The notes: a model not told the origin generated them from the sequence alone. Shown: positions 9,923-18,791, counted from the stretch's first letter. The stretch: 64,000 nt of DNA from Streptomyces sp. S.PB5 (GCF_030403745.1 NZ_JAQMWP010000002.1:186001-250000); one strand, 5' to 3'. Program-made: numbers and translations.

Positions 9923-10638
9923 CGGGGCGTGCTCTCCGGCCGCGGCCGGGCGGGGGCCGGTCGTGTCCGCACGGCGGCGGCCGCGGTCTCGGTACGGCCC
10001 CGCGCCCCCGAGGCGTCCGGCCCGCTCCCCGCCTTCCTCGCGCACCGGGCCAGCCGCGCCGCGAAGTCTCCCGTGGGGACCAGGGCCGCCACCGCCTCCG
10101 CGTCCGCCGCCGTGTCCACGTCCCGCAGCCGCGGCAGGTCCCGCACCCTGAGCCCCGCCGAGACCAGCCGCTCCCGCTGCACCGCCCCCGTCACCGGCGT
10201 CGACATGGGCACGCCCCGCAGCAGGGCGGGATCGGGTGCGGCCAGTCCGAGGGCCCAGAAACCGCCGTCCTCGGCCGGGCCGAAGTACGCGTCGCAGCCG
10301 GCGAAGTCCACGGTGAGCAGCTCCGGTGTCACCTGCGGGGTGTCCATGCCGATCAGCAGGGCCGGCCCTGCGACGCCCGCGAAGGCCGCCGCGAGCCGTT
10401 CGTCGAGACCGCCCGCGCACTGGCGTACGACGTCGAAGCCCGGCGGCAGCCAGGGGCCGGGAGCGCCTTCCAGAACGAGGACGCGGCGGGAGGCGGGGGC
10501 GGCCGCGACCGCCCGCAGGGTGTCCGTGAGCGCGGCCTCCGCCAGGGCCGCGGCCTCCCGCGGGGTGAACGGCGGGGTGAGCCGGGTCTTGACCCGGCCG
10601 GGCAGGGGCTCCTTGGCGATGACGAGGAGAGTGGTCAC
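9919..10638 (-). CDS. TIGR04282-type CofC-like glycosyl/nucleotidyltransferase (DUF2064)
   Basis: 239 residues from GTG at 10638. This start is chosen because it overlaps the GT2 stop as GTGA and gives the family N-terminus TTLLVIAKEPLPGRVKTRL. A nucleotide-binding fold is supported by LLIGMDTPQ and EDGGFWALGLA, conserved in the DUF2064/CofC-like group. The family name is established but the reaction is not. The C-terminal 35 residues are Arg/Pro/Thr-rich and low complexity. It overlaps both neighbours and so belongs to a GT2-CofC-methyltransferase operon. Confidence 0.88.
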   Translation of the reverse strand: MTTLLVIAKEPLPGRVKTRLTPPFTPREAAALAEAALTDTLRAVAAAPASRRVLVLEGAPGPWLPPGFDVVRQCAGGLDERLAAAFAGVAGPALLIGMDTPQVTPELLTVDFAGCDAYFGPAEDGGFWALGLAAPDPALLRGVPMSTPVTGAVQRERLVSAGLRVRDLPRLRDVDTAADAEAVAALVPTGDFAARLARCARKAGSGPDASGARGRTETAAAAVRTRPAPARPRPESTPR

Positions 10639-11459
10639 CGTGCCGTCCCTTCGTCGTACCGGACGGTCGCTGCGTCGCGCTGGGCGGTCTCTGTGTCGCA
10701 CCCGGGCGTCGCTTCGTCGTGGCGTGCCGTCCCTTCGTCGCGCCCGGCCCTCTCCGCGTCGCGCCGGGCCGTCGCTTCCTCGCGCCGGGCCGCCCCTTCG
10801 TTCAGGACCCGGCTCATGTCCCGTACCGCCTGCCAGGTGCCGCGCCAGGTGCCCGTCACCTTGGAGGCGCCGGTGCGGGGGAGATAGGGGACGTCGTGCT
10901 CGGTGATCCGCCAGCCCGCGTCGGCGGCGCGCACCACCATCTGGAGCGGATAGCCGCTGCGCCGGTCGGTGAGGCCGAGGGCGAGCAGCGGCTCGCGGCG
11001 GGCGGCGCGCAGGGGGCCGAGGTCGTGCAGGCGCAGGCCGGTGCGGCGGCGCAGCAGCCGGGCGAGCGCGAGGTTCCCGGCGCGGGCGTGCGCGGGCCAG
11101 CTGCCCCGGCCGTGCGGGCGGCGGCGGCCGAGGACGAGGTCGGCGGCGCCGGCGCGGATCTCCTGGACGAACGGCTCCAGCAGACCCGGGTCGAGGGAAG
11201 CGTCGCAGTCGCAGAAGCAGACGATGTCGGCGGTGGCCGCGGTGAGGCCGGCGTGGCAGGCGGCGCCGAAGCCCCGGCGGGGCTCGTGCACGACGGTCGC
11301 GCCGAGGGCGCGGGCGAGGTCCGGGGAGCCGTCGGTGGAGCCGTTGTCGACGACGAGGGCGCGCCAGCCCGCGGGAACGCGGGCCAGGACCCAGGGCAGG
11401 GCCTCGGCCTCGTCGAGACAGGGGAGCACGACATCCACGGTGTTCGTGTCGATGGTCAC
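10635..11459 (-). CDS. Family 2 glycosyltransferase with repetitive charged tail
   Basis: 274 residues from GTG at 11459, which has TAGGGT ending 7 nt upstream and no RBS (leaderless type). The GT-A core has VVLPCLDEAEALP, VVDNGSTDGSPD, the metal-binding CDCDASLDP and the acceptor-region SGYPLQMVVRA, typical of dolichyl/polyprenyl-phosphate sugar transferase-like GT2 enzymes. After about residue 222 the protein leaves the fold and becomes a repetitive Arg/Asp/Glu/Thr/Ala tail (RRDAERAGRDEGTARHDEAT), encoded by a degenerate tandem repeat. Likely transfers a sugar to a lipid or surface acceptor. Confidence 0.88.
   Translation of the reverse strand: MTIDTNTVDVVLPCLDEAEALPWVLARVPAGWRALVVDNGSTDGSPDLARALGATVVHEPRRGFGAACHAGLTAATADIVCFCDCDASLDPGLLEPFVQEIRAGAADLVLGRRRPHGRGSWPAHARAGNLALARLLRRRTGLRLHDLGPLRAARREPLLALGLTDRRSGYPLQMVVRAADAGWRITEHDVPYLPRTGASKVTGTWRGTWQAVRDMSRVLNEGAARREEATARRDAERAGRDEGTARHDEATPGCDTETAQRDAATVRYDEGTAR
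10640..10805. repeat. Degenerate ~21-bp tandem repeat encoding the GT2 tail
   Basis: On the plus strand the motif GTCGCTTCGTCGCGCCGGGCC and variants recur at roughly 18-24 bp spacing. It keeps the reading frame of the GT2 C-terminus and gives the R-D/E-x-x-T-A-R pattern. The repeat leaves several frames open on both strands. Confidence 0.65.
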
Positions 11460-11571
11460 GGCTTTCACCCTACGAACGAGAGCCGGACATATCGGACTCC
11501 GGCTCCTTACGAAACAGGGACGTCGACACGTCCGGGGGCCATCGGGGGCGGCGCGGTGCGACGCTGGACGC

Positions 11572-12297
11572 ATGCAACAGTCCTACGAGGTCACCGGGCA
11601 GGCCGGACGGGTCCTGGTCGTCGACGACGACCCCACCGTCGCCGAGGTCGTCGCCGGATATCTGGACCGGGCCGGATACACCGTGGACCGGGCCGACGAC
11701 GGGCCGACCGCGCTCACCCGGGCCGCCGCGCACCGGCCGGACCTGGTGGTCCTCGACCTGATGCTGCCCGGCATGGACGGCCTGGAGGTGTGCCGCCGGA
11801 TGCGCGCCCACGGGCCCGTGCCGGTGATCATGCTCACCGCGCGCGGCGACGAGGACGACCGGATCCTCGGTCTGGAGGTCGGTGCCGACGACTACGTCAC
11901 CAAGCCGTTCAGCCCACGCGAACTCGTCCTGCGCGTGGAGTCCGTACTGCGCCGCACCCGCCCCGACACCGGCACCCGGCTGCTGAGCGCGGCCGGTATG
12001 ACCGTCGACCCCGCCGCCCGCCGCGCCACCAAGAACGGCACCGAACTCGCCCTGACCCTGCGGGAGTTCGACCTGCTCGCCTTCTTCCTGCGGAACCCGG
12101 GACGGGCGTACTCGAGAGAGGACCTGATGCACCAGGTGTGGGGCTGGGACTTCGGCGACCTGTCCACGGTCACCGTCCACGTCCGCCGGCTGCGCGGGAA
12201 GGTCGAGGCCGACCCGGCCCGGCCGCGCCTCATCCAGACGGTGTGGGGCGTGGGCTACCGCTTCGAACCGCAGGGGGGAGTGAGTGAGCATGCGTGA
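11572..12297 (+). CDS. OmpR-family response regulator
   Basis: 241 residues. The receiver domain has [14 protein letters not shown] with the acidic pair, phospho-acceptor Asp in [13 protein letters not shown], and Lys in [12 protein letters not shown]. The C-terminal winged helix ends [29 protein letters not shown]. It is followed directly by its sensor kinase, with GGGGAG near the stop acting as the kinase RBS. Likely a DNA-binding regulator of adjacent genes in this locus, inferred from position only. It is divergent from the GT2 operon with 112 bp between starts. Confidence 0.93.
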   Translation: MQQSYEVTGQAGRVLVVDDDPTVAEVVAGYLDRAGYTVDRADDGPTALTRAAAHRPDLVVLDLMLPGMDGLEVCRRMRAHGPVPVIMLTARGDEDDRILGLEVGADDYVTKPFSPRELVLRVESVLRRTRPDTGTRLLSAAGMTVDPAARRATKNGTELALTLREFDLLAFFLRNPGRAYSREDLMHQVWGWDFGDLSTVTVHVRRLRGKVEADPARPRLIQTVWGVGYRFEPQGGVSEHA

Positions 12298-13402
12298 CAC
12301 CCTCCTCATCGCCCTGTTCGCCTTCCTCGGCGCCGCCGCGGCCGGTCTGCTCGGGGCCGGAGCCCTGTGGCTGCTGCGCCGCCGCTCGCTCACCGTCTCG
12401 CTGACCGTGGTGGCCGCCGTCGCCGTCACCGCGATGCTCGCCGGGACGCTCGCGGTGGCGCAGGCGATGTTCCTGTCCGGACACGACCTGAGCGTCGTGA
12501 CGACCGTCGTCGCGATGGCCGCCGTGGTCTCCCTGGCCACCGCACTGATACTGGGCCGCTGGGTCGTCGCCCGCAGCCGTGAACTGGCCGTCGCCGCCCG
12601 CTCGTTCGGCGACGGCGGCGACTTCTCCGCCCCGCACGGCCCGGCCACCGCCGAACTGGAGGCACTCAGCCGCGAGTTGGCGGCCACCAGCGCCAGACTG
12701 GCCGAATCCCGAAACCGGGAACGCGCGTTGGAGACCTCCCGCCGGGAACTGGTCGCCTGGATCTCGCACGACCTGCGCACCCCGCTCGCCGGACTGCGCG
12801 CCATGTCCGAGGCGCTGGAGGACGGCGTCGCCACCGACCCCGACCGCTATCTGAAGCAGATCCGCACCGAGGTCGAGCGCCTGAACGGGATGGTCGGCGA
12901 CCTCTTCGAACTCTCCCGCATCCACGCGGGCGCTCTACCGCTGTCGCTGACCCGTATATCGCTGTACGACCTGATCGGCGACGCCCTGGCGGGAGCGGAC
13001 CCCCTCGCCCGTGAACACGGCGTGCGCCTGGTCGGCGACCACGTGGCCGCGGTCCCGGTGGAGGTCGACGGCAAGGAGATGAGCCGGGTCCTGGGCAACC
13101 TCCTGATCAACGCCATCCGCCGCACTCCCGCCGACGGCACGGTGGCCATCGCCGCCGAGCGTTCGCCGGAGGGCGTGGTGGTGTCGGTGACGGACGGCTG
13201 CGGCGGCATCCCCGAGGCGGATCTGCCACGGGTCTTCGACACCGGCTGGCGCGGCACGGACGCCCGGACCCCGCCGGCGGGGGCGGGCCTGGGCCTGGCC
13301 ATCGTGCGGGGCATCGTCGAGGCCCACGACGGACGCGCCACCGTACACAACATCCCGGGCGGCTGCCGCTTCGAGGTGGTACTGCCCGCGGCCGCTTCAT
13401 GA
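12290..13402 (+). CDS. Sensor histidine kinase
   Basis: 370 residues from ATG at 12290, 9 nt after GGGGAG; an in-frame GTG at 12284 is too close to that RBS. It overlaps the regulator gene by 8 bp. Three N-terminal membrane helices (residues ~3-105) with short loops indicate sensing within or near the membrane. HAMP-like linker and coiled coil precede the H-box SHDLRTPL. N-box [12 protein letters not shown]1 [21 protein letters not shown] and G2 [18 protein letters not shown] complete the ATPase. Ligand unknown. Confidence 0.93.
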   Translation: MRDTLLIALFAFLGAAAAGLLGAGALWLLRRRSLTVSLTVVAAVAVTAMLAGTLAVAQAMFLSGHDLSVVTTVVAMAAVVSLATALILGRWVVARSRELAVAARSFGDGGDFSAPHGPATAELEALSRELAATSARLAESRNRERALETSRRELVAWISHDLRTPLAGLRAMSEALEDGVATDPDRYLKQIRTEVERLNGMVGDLFELSRIHAGALPLSLTRISLYDLIGDALAGADPLAREHGVRLVGDHVAAVPVEVDGKEMSRVLGNLLINAIRRTPADGTVAIAAERSPEGVVVSVTDGCGGIPEADLPRVFDTGWRGTDARTPPAGAGLGLAIVRGIVEAHDGRATVHNIPGGCRFEVVLPAAAS

Positions 13403-13436
13403 ACACGGGCAGTACCACCGGTCTTACGCCGCCCGC

Positions 13437-13930
13437 GTCCCGCTCGCGCGACTTTCGCGACGGCGGGCGGCCTGCCTGTCTTGCGCTGCCCGCGTCCGGC
13501 CCGCGCGGGCTCCGCGGCAGCGGGCGGTGCCGGCGGTCTTGCCCCGCCCGCGTCCCGCTTGAGTGACCTTCGCGGCGGTGGGCGGCACGGCCGGTCCTGC
13601 GCCGCTTGGGTCCGGCTCGCGCGGGCTTCGGGGCAGTGGGTGGCACGGCCGGTCCGGCGCCGCCGGTGTCCTGGCTCGCCGTGACTTTCGCTGCAGCGTG
13701 TGGCACTGCCGGTCTTTCGCTGCCTGGGTCCGGCCCGCGCGGGCTTCGCTGCGGCGGGCGGCGGGCGGCGGGCGGCGGGCAGCGCCAGCGGTCCTCTCCT
13801 GCCGGCGTCCCGGCCGCGTCTGTGCCGTCTGGGTCCGGCTCGCGCGGGCTTCGCTGCGGCGGGTAGCGCCGGCGGTCTTGCCCCGCCCGCGTCCGGCCCG
13901 CGCGGGCTTCGCTGCAGCGGACAGCACCAC
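13437..13930. repeat. 58-bp degenerate tandem repeat array (about eight copies)
   Basis: Units start with GTCC[CG]GC and contain CGCGCGGGCTTCG, CTGCRGCGGG and GCCGGCGGTCTTG blocks. Measured unit starts are 13437, 13494, 13552, 13610, 13668 and 13728, giving lengths 57, 58, 58, 58 and 60. The later units are more ragged and include a run of GGGCGGC. The period is not a multiple of three and no gene fits, so this fills the 535-bp gap between two convergent genes as a non-coding minisatellite. A role as terminator or nucleoid-protein site is speculative. Confidence 0.8.
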
Positions 13931-13937
13931 CGGCCCT

Positions 13938-14939
13938 CTATGCGTCCCGCATCCCGGCCCGTGCGAACTCCGTCATGCCCTCCTCGAAGCCGACCTGTGG
14001 TTTCCAGTCGAGTTCGGTGCGCAGGCGGGACGAGTCCGCGGTGATGTGGCGGACGTCGCCCAGCCGGTACTCACCGGTGACGACGGGGGCGGGCCCGCCG
14101 TGCGCGGCGGCGAGGGCGTGGGCCATCTCGCCCACGGTGTGCGGCTCACCGCTGCCGGTGTTGTAGGCCGTCAGCGCACCGCTCGGTGCCCCGGCCTCCA
14201 GCGCGGCCACGTTCGCGGCGGCCACGTCCCGCACATGGACGAAGTCCCGCCGCTGGCGCCCGTCCTCGAAGACGCGCGGCGCCTCACCACGCGCCAGGGC
14301 GGACCTGAAGAAGGAGGCGACCCCGGCGTACGGGGTGTCGCGGGGCATCCGGGGTCCGTACACGTTGTGGTAGCGCAGCGACACGGCCTGACCTCCCGTC
14401 ACCCGGGCCCAGGCCGCCGCGAGATGCTCCTGCGCGAGCTTGGTGGTGGCGTACACATTGCGCGGGTCGACGGGAGCGTCCTCGCCGACCAGGCCCGGGG
14501 AGAGCTCCGCCTCGCACACCGGGCACCGGGGCTCGAACCGGCCCGCGTCCAGATCGGCGACGGCCCGCGGCCCCGGCCGCACCACCCCGTGGCGCGGGCA
14601 CTCGTACCGCCCCTCCCCGTACACCACCATCGACCCGGCCAGCACGAGACGGCCTACGCCGGCCTCGGCCATGGCGGCGAGCAGGACGGCGGTGCCGACG
14701 TCGTTGTGGGAGGCGTACTCCGCCGCGTCGGCGACGCCGTTGCCGAGCCCGACCATCGCCGCCTGATGGCAGACCGCGTCCACGCCGGACAGGGCGCGGG
14801 CGACGGCGGCGGGGTCGCGCACATCGGCGGACGGATCCCGGCGGACGTCGTACACGACGGGTTCGTGCCCGTGGGACGTGAGCGCCTCGACGACATGGGA
14901 CCCGATGAAACCGGCACCGCCGGTGACCAGTACTCGCAT
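13938..14939 (-). CDS. NAD-dependent sugar epimerase/dehydratase with Zn-ribbon-like insert
   Basis: 333 residues, extended SDR. NAD-binding VTGGAGFIGSHVVEAL is at residues ~5-20; the catalytic set is Ser103 (AGSMVVYG) and Tyr163/Lys167 (YATTK); substrate region RYHNVYGPRMP and DFVHVRDVA follow. Unusual for the family, residues ~113-143 insert CPRH...CPVC (Cys114, His117, Cys139, Cys142), which could bind zinc. ATG at 14939 has TAGCGT ending 6 nt before it and no RBS, so a leaderless mRNA is likely. Probably makes the nucleotide sugar used by the nearby glycosyltransferases. Confidence 0.9.
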   Translation of the reverse strand: MRVLVTGGAGFIGSHVVEALTSHGHEPVVYDVRRDPSADVRDPAAVARALSGVDAVCHQAAMVGLGNGVADAAEYASHNDVGTAVLLAAMAEAGVGRLVLAGSMVVYGEGRYECPRHGVVRPGPRAVADLDAGRFEPRCPVCEAELSPGLVGEDAPVDPRNVYATTKLAQEHLAAAWARVTGGQAVSLRYHNVYGPRMPRDTPYAGVASFFRSALARGEAPRVFEDGRQRRDFVHVRDVAAANVAALEAGAPSGALTAYNTGSGEPHTVGEMAHALAAAHGGPAPVVTGEYRLGDVRHITADSSRLRTELDWKPQVGFEEGMTEFARAGMRDA

Positions 14940-15094
14940 ACGGCCACGCTAGGTCGGCGACCGCGCCCGGCCCCGTGACAGGGCGGGCACGTCATCACTC
15001 CGTAAGGGGTCGGGAGCGCGTCGGAGGAGGACAGACCGGGCCGCACGCGAGACGCTGCCGTACGCGCCCGTCCTCTTCGACCAGGGAGACCGCC

Positions 15095-15844
15095 ATGGCC
15101 ACGTCGCCTTCCCCCTCCCCTTCCTCTTCCGCCCATGACTCCTACCGCTTCGACGATCTGACCGCCCTGTTCATCAACTGCACGCTAAAACCGTCCCCGC
15201 AGCTCAGCCACACCCAGGGGCTGATCGACAAGAGTGCGGCGATCATGATGGACCGCGGGGTCACCACCTCCGAGATCCGGGCCGTGGACCATGACATCGC
15301 CCCCGGCGTGTACCCGGACATGACCGAGCACGGCTTCGCGGCCGACGAGTGGCCCGCGCTGTACGAGCAGGTGATGGCCGCCGACATCCTGGTGCTCGCC
15401 GGACCGATCTGGCTCGGCGACAACAGCTCCGTCACCAAGAAGGTGATCGAGCGGCTCTACGCCTGCTCCTCCCTGCTCAACTCCCAGGGCCAGTACGCCT
15501 ATTACGGGAGGGTCGGCGGCTGTCTGATCACCGGCAACGAGGACGGGGTGAAGCACTGCGCGATGAACGTCCTCTACAGCCTCCAACACCTCGGCTACAC
15601 GATCCCGCCGCAGGCCGACGCCGGCTGGATCGGCCCGGCCGGTCCGGGACCGTCGTACCTCGACGCGGGATCGGGCGGCCCGGAGAACGACTTCACCAAC
15701 CGCAACACCGCCTTCATGACCTGGAACCTGATGCATCTCGCGGCCCTCCTCAAGCGCGCGGGCGGCGTCCCGGCCCACGGCAACCAGCGGTCCGAGTGGG
15801 ACGCGGGTTGCCGTCTCGACGCGGCCAACCCCGAGCACCGGTGA
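15095..15844 (+). CDS. Flavodoxin-fold NAD(P)H-dependent oxidoreductase
   Basis: 249 residues from ATG at 15095, with AGGGAGA just upstream. After a Ser/Pro-rich N-terminal stretch the flavodoxin-like fold shows ALFINCTLKPSPQLSHTQGL (FMN phosphate loop), VLAGPIWLGDNSSVTKKVIERL and GGCLITGNEDGVKHC. This matches the FMN-dependent NAD(P)H oxidoreductase/NADPH-dependent reductase group in actinomycetes. Physiological partner unknown. It converges on the DUF4396 gene with a 20-bp gap. Confidence 0.88.
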   Translation: MATSPSPSPSSSAHDSYRFDDLTALFINCTLKPSPQLSHTQGLIDKSAAIMMDRGVTTSEIRAVDHDIAPGVYPDMTEHGFAADEWPALYEQVMAADILVLAGPIWLGDNSSVTKKVIERLYACSSLLNSQGQYAYYGRVGGCLITGNEDGVKHCAMNVLYSLQHLGYTIPPQADAGWIGPAGPGPSYLDAGSGGPENDFTNRNTAFMTWNLMHLAALLKRAGGVPAHGNQRSEWDAGCRLDAANPEHR

Positions 15845-15864
15845 TCAACAGGGGTCAGTAGTGA

Positions 15865-16401
15865 TCAGTGGTAGGCGTGGACCACCGCGTGGCCCTTGCC
15901 GCGGCCGATCATCCACTTGTTGACCGGGGTGGTGATCACGAAGGCGACGGCGAAGCCCCCGAGCAGGGCGTACCAGAACAGGCCTTCGGAGAGATGGGCG
16001 TCCATCGCGCCGGGGGTGAGGGCGATGATGGCGTTGTCCACCAGTTCCATCACGGCGATGGAGACGGTGTCCGCGGCGAGCGCGACCTTGATGGCGGACT
16101 TGAGGTCCAGTCCGGCCCGGCGTACCGCGAAGAGCGTGAACGAGTAGCCGAACACGAACGCGAGCCCGATCGCCAGGATCATGGTCTGCACATTGCCCCA
16201 CATCAGGGCCGTGCCGATGACCATGCCGAGGATCTCGCCGATGGCGCACCCGGTGAGGCAGTGCAGCGTCGCCTTCGCGGCCATGGCCCACGATGCTCCG
16301 GCGGGCCCGCCGTGGTGACCCTCATGACCGCCGTGGCCACTGTGGGTGTCGTGGGTGCCGTGCTCGTGTGCCGCGCCGGCGTGGTGAGCGGTGTGGTCCA
16401 T
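15865..16401 (-). CDS. DUF4396 membrane protein with His-rich N-terminus
   Basis: 178 residues. The first ~35 residues contain about a dozen histidines (HTAHHAGAAHEHGTHDTH and so on), followed by four membrane helices with LHCLTGCAIGEILGMVIG and VMELVDNAIIALTPGAM, matching the DUF4396 family. The paired Cys and acidic residues within helices and the His leader suggest a metal-related membrane function, probably copper, by context only. It has its own CsoR-like operator 64-80 bp upstream of the start, and the multicopper oxidase gene lies behind it. Confidence 0.85.
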   Translation of the reverse strand: MDHTAHHAGAAHEHGTHDTHSGHGGHEGHHGGPAGASWAMAAKATLHCLTGCAIGEILGMVIGTALMWGNVQTMILAIGLAFVFGYSFTLFAVRRAGLDLKSAIKVALAADTVSIAVMELVDNAIIALTPGAMDAHLSEGLFWYALLGGFAVAFVITTPVNKWMIGRGKGHAVVHAYH

Positions 16402-16464
16402 GATCTCTTCCCCCAATGTCATCAGGAGTGGCCCGGGTTCCCGGGCCCCACAGTCATGAACCAT

Positions 16465-16481
16465 ATACCCCCTGGGGGTAT
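16465..16481. promoter_or_regulatory. CsoR-type copper operator
   Basis: ATACCCCCTGGGGGTAT is a perfect 8+1+8 palindrome, as expected for the CsoR family of Cu(I)-responsive repressors. On the minus strand its right end forms TATATG, a possible -10 for the DUF4396 gene, so a bound repressor would block that promoter. Confidence 0.75.
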
Positions 16482-16559
16482 GGCAACCAGATCTGGGACA
16501 TGTTCCTCGGGCACTACGGCCCGGGCCGCGAGCGGTGCCCCCGGCCCGGGCGCGGAGCC

Positions 16560-18185
16560 TCAGGCCCGGTAGGCGACGAGCGCCATCATCCCGGCCTCGG
16601 CGTGGTAGGCGTTGTGGCAGTGCAGCATCCACTGGCCTGGGTTGTCGGCGTCGAAGAACACCGACAGCCTCTTCTTGGGCAGCACGATCGCGGTGTCCTT
16701 GCGCGGGCCGGAGCCGCCGAGCTGGTAGGTGTGCCCGTGCAGGTGCATGGGGTGCCACATGGTGGTGTCGTTGACGAAGTCCAGCCGGACCCGCTGGCCC
16801 TCCTCGACGAGCAGGGGATCGGCGCCGGGGTCGGTCATGTCGAACCGCTTGCCGTTGACGGCCCAGTCGTAGCGCATCATCCCGCCGGTGAGCCGGACCT
16901 CGTGCACGACATCGGTCCTGGCGGACCTCAGCCGTACGTCGTCGGCGGCGCGCAGCCGGGAGGCGGTCAGGACCGTGCCGTCGAGTTCCTTCGGACGTAC
17001 GCCCGCCGACGGTGCGCGGCCCGAGCTCGTACGGACCAGGGCCATGCCGCTCGCGTCCTTGCCCTCGGCGAGCGCGACCAGCGGGAAGACGCCGTCGCCG
17101 AGGGTGACCAGCACGTCGTAGCGCTCGCCCATGCCGATCAGGAGGGCGTCGGTCTGCCGGTGCACGACGGGGAAGCCGTCGGTGTGCGTGACGGTCAGCC
17201 GGTGACCGCCGAGCGCGACACGGTAGGCGGTGTCGCCGCCGGCGTTGATGATCCGCAGGCGGACGCGTCGGCCGGGCCTGCCGGTGTGGACCGCCGGGTC
17301 GGTCGGCACGCGCCCGTTGACCAGGTGGTACGGGTACTTGACGTCCCCGGCGTCGCCCCCGAGGAGGTCGCTCTCGGCACCCATGAGCATGAACGTCGAG
17401 GCCATGCCGCCCGGCGAGGCCGAGGTGGTGGGGGATGCGGCGGGGGAGTCGGCGGGGGACGCACCTTCGCTCATGTCTCCCATGCCGTGCATGTCGTGGC
17501 CCTCCATGCCGGAGCCGGAGCCGGAGTCGCCGCCCATGTCCATGCCGCCCATGCCCTGCCGGATTTCGGCGAAGACCTCGTCCGGGGTGCCGGTGACGCC
17601 GTCGACCCAGTCGTCGAGGACGATCACCCACTCGTCGTCGTAGGCCAGCGGCTCGCGCGGGTCCTCGACGATCAGCGGGGCGTACAGGGCGCGGTCGAGC
17701 TGGACACCGACGTGCGGGTGGAAGAAGTACGTGCCCGGGGCGTCGGCGATGAACCGGTAGGTGAAGGTGCTCCCGGCGCGCACGGCGGTCTGGGTGGCCG
17801 GGGGTACGCCGTCCATGTCGTTGCGCAGGGCGATGCCGTGCCAGTGGACCGAGGTGCTGGTCCGGTCCGGCAGCTGGTTGGCGAGTTCCGCGGCGAGGGT
17901 GTCCCCGGCGGACAGCCGGATCTCCTTGCCGGGGGTGCGCCCGTCGTAGGCCCACGTCCTGGCCTTGATGCCGCCGCCCAGGTCGACGGTGGCGGGCGCG
18001 GCGGTGAGCGTGACCTTGTGCTGCCTGCCGGTGCCGGTGCGCTTCTTCTCGGCGGCGGCGACCGGGGCACCGGAGGGGCTGACCAGGGTCGGTGCGGAGG
18101 AGGAGCCGGTGCAGGCGGCGAGCGTGCCGGCGCCTGCGGCGCCGAGTCCGGCGAGCAGGAGGGAGCGGCGGTTGATGCTGTTCAC
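16560..18185 (-). CDS. Tat-exported multicopper oxidase (CopA/CueO-like lipoprotein)
   Basis: 541 residues from GTG at 18185, with AGAGGAC about 8 nt upstream. The N-terminus NSINRRSLLLAGLG...TLAAC combines a twin-arginine signal and a lipobox, so the folded enzyme is likely Tat-exported and lipid-anchored. Copper ligands are complete: SVHWHG, FFHPHVG, HPMHLHGH and MLHCHNAYHAEAGMM. Between domains 1 and 2 is a Met/His-rich segment (GMGGMDMGG, MEGHDMHGMGDM) typical of cuprous oxidases. Role: oxidation of Cu(I) outside the membrane. It is 90 bp behind the small His-rich protein gene and likely co-transcribed with it. Confidence 0.93.
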   Translation of the reverse strand: MNSINRRSLLLAGLGAAGAGTLAACTGSSSAPTLVSPSGAPVAAAEKKRTGTGRQHKVTLTAAPATVDLGGGIKARTWAYDGRTPGKEIRLSAGDTLAAELANQLPDRTSTSVHWHGIALRNDMDGVPPATQTAVRAGSTFTYRFIADAPGTYFFHPHVGVQLDRALYAPLIVEDPREPLAYDDEWVIVLDDWVDGVTGTPDEVFAEIRQGMGGMDMGGDSGSGSGMEGHDMHGMGDMSEGASPADSPAASPTTSASPGGMASTFMLMGAESDLLGGDAGDVKYPYHLVNGRVPTDPAVHTGRPGRRVRLRIINAGGDTAYRVALGGHRLTVTHTDGFPVVHRQTDALLIGMGERYDVLVTLGDGVFPLVALAEGKDASGMALVRTSSGRAPSAGVRPKELDGTVLTASRLRAADDVRLRSARTDVVHEVRLTGGMMRYDWAVNGKRFDMTDPGADPLLVEEGQRVRLDFVNDTTMWHPMHLHGHTYQLGGSGPRKDTAIVLPKKRLSVFFDADNPGQWMLHCHNAYHAEAGMMALVAYRA

Positions 18186-18200
18186 GATGTGAGTCCTCTT

Positions 18201-18229
18201 GATCGAATGGATCGAATGGATCGAACTGC
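18201..18229. repeat. Three 9-bp direct repeats in the multicopper oxidase leader
   Basis: ATCGAATGG is repeated head to tail (third copy ATCGAACTG) within the 90-bp gap between the small His-rich gene and the multicopper oxidase, just upstream of the oxidase RBS. Simple slippage is the plain reading. Confidence 0.6.
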
Positions 18230-18274
18230 GTGTGGGCTGCGGCGGAGACGGCACACGGGTGCCGTGGGCGCGGC

Positions 18275-18718
18275 CTAGATGCGCAGTCGGGAGAGGACCG
18301 ACAGATCGGGTGGCGCGCGGCCGACCGTCCCGGCGGGGGACCGTACGGGCCCGGCCCGGTGCGGGTTGGCCGCCTGTGCGAGAAGGTTCTGCGGCGGCGG
18401 GACGAGCTTCACGGTGTCGACGCTCGCGGTGGTGCAGTGCTGCATGCCGGGGTCGGCGCAGGTGCCGTCGGCGATGCCGTGCGGGTGCGCGGGGCGGGCG
18501 GTGGAACCCTGCGCGGCGGCGGCCGGCGTGGTTGCCGTACCGGGCGTGGCGTGTCCCGAGTGGACGGAGTGCGCGGACCGCGCCGTGTGCGGTGCCGTGT
18601 GCTGTGCCGGGGGCGTGATCATCGCCGTCTCGTGGTGCACCAGCACGGCCAGCGCGGCGAACAGGGCGACGACGACACCGCAGGCCCAGCGGGCGGCACC
18701 GACGCGGACCGTGGCCAT
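18275..18718 (-). CDS. Small exported His-rich protein, copper-locus (DUF6153-like)
   Basis: 147 residues from ATG at 18718 (GGAGG 8 nt upstream); another in-frame ATG at 18769 lacks an RBS. One N-terminal membrane segment (WACGVVVALFAALAVLV) is followed by HHETAM, a His/Thr/Ala-rich stretch, a Cys pair CADPGMQHC and the C-terminal end LSVLSRLRI. The combination of signal-anchor, His cluster, Cys pair and LRI terminus recalls small actinobacterial DUF6153-type proteins; the family call is from memory and not secure. A CsoR-like operator lies 74 bp upstream. It precedes the multicopper oxidase. Confidence 0.7.
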   Translation of the reverse strand: MATVRVGAARWACGVVVALFAALAVLVHHETAMITPPAQHTAPHTARSAHSVHSGHATPGTATTPAAAAQGSTARPAHPHGIADGTCADPGMQHCTTASVDTVKLVPPPQNLLAQAANPHRAGPVRSPAGTVGRAPPDLSVLSRLRI

Positions 18719-18791
18719 CGTCACCGCCTCCGTCACCTTGGCCGACTGCCTTCGCCGAGCCCGTCCCATGAGGGTCCAGCTGGCCGCCAAT

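Noticed and set aside
13563..14978. 471-codon plus-strand frame through the 58-bp repeats and epimerase
   Set aside because: The repeat period is not a codon multiple and the rest is antisense to the epimerase.
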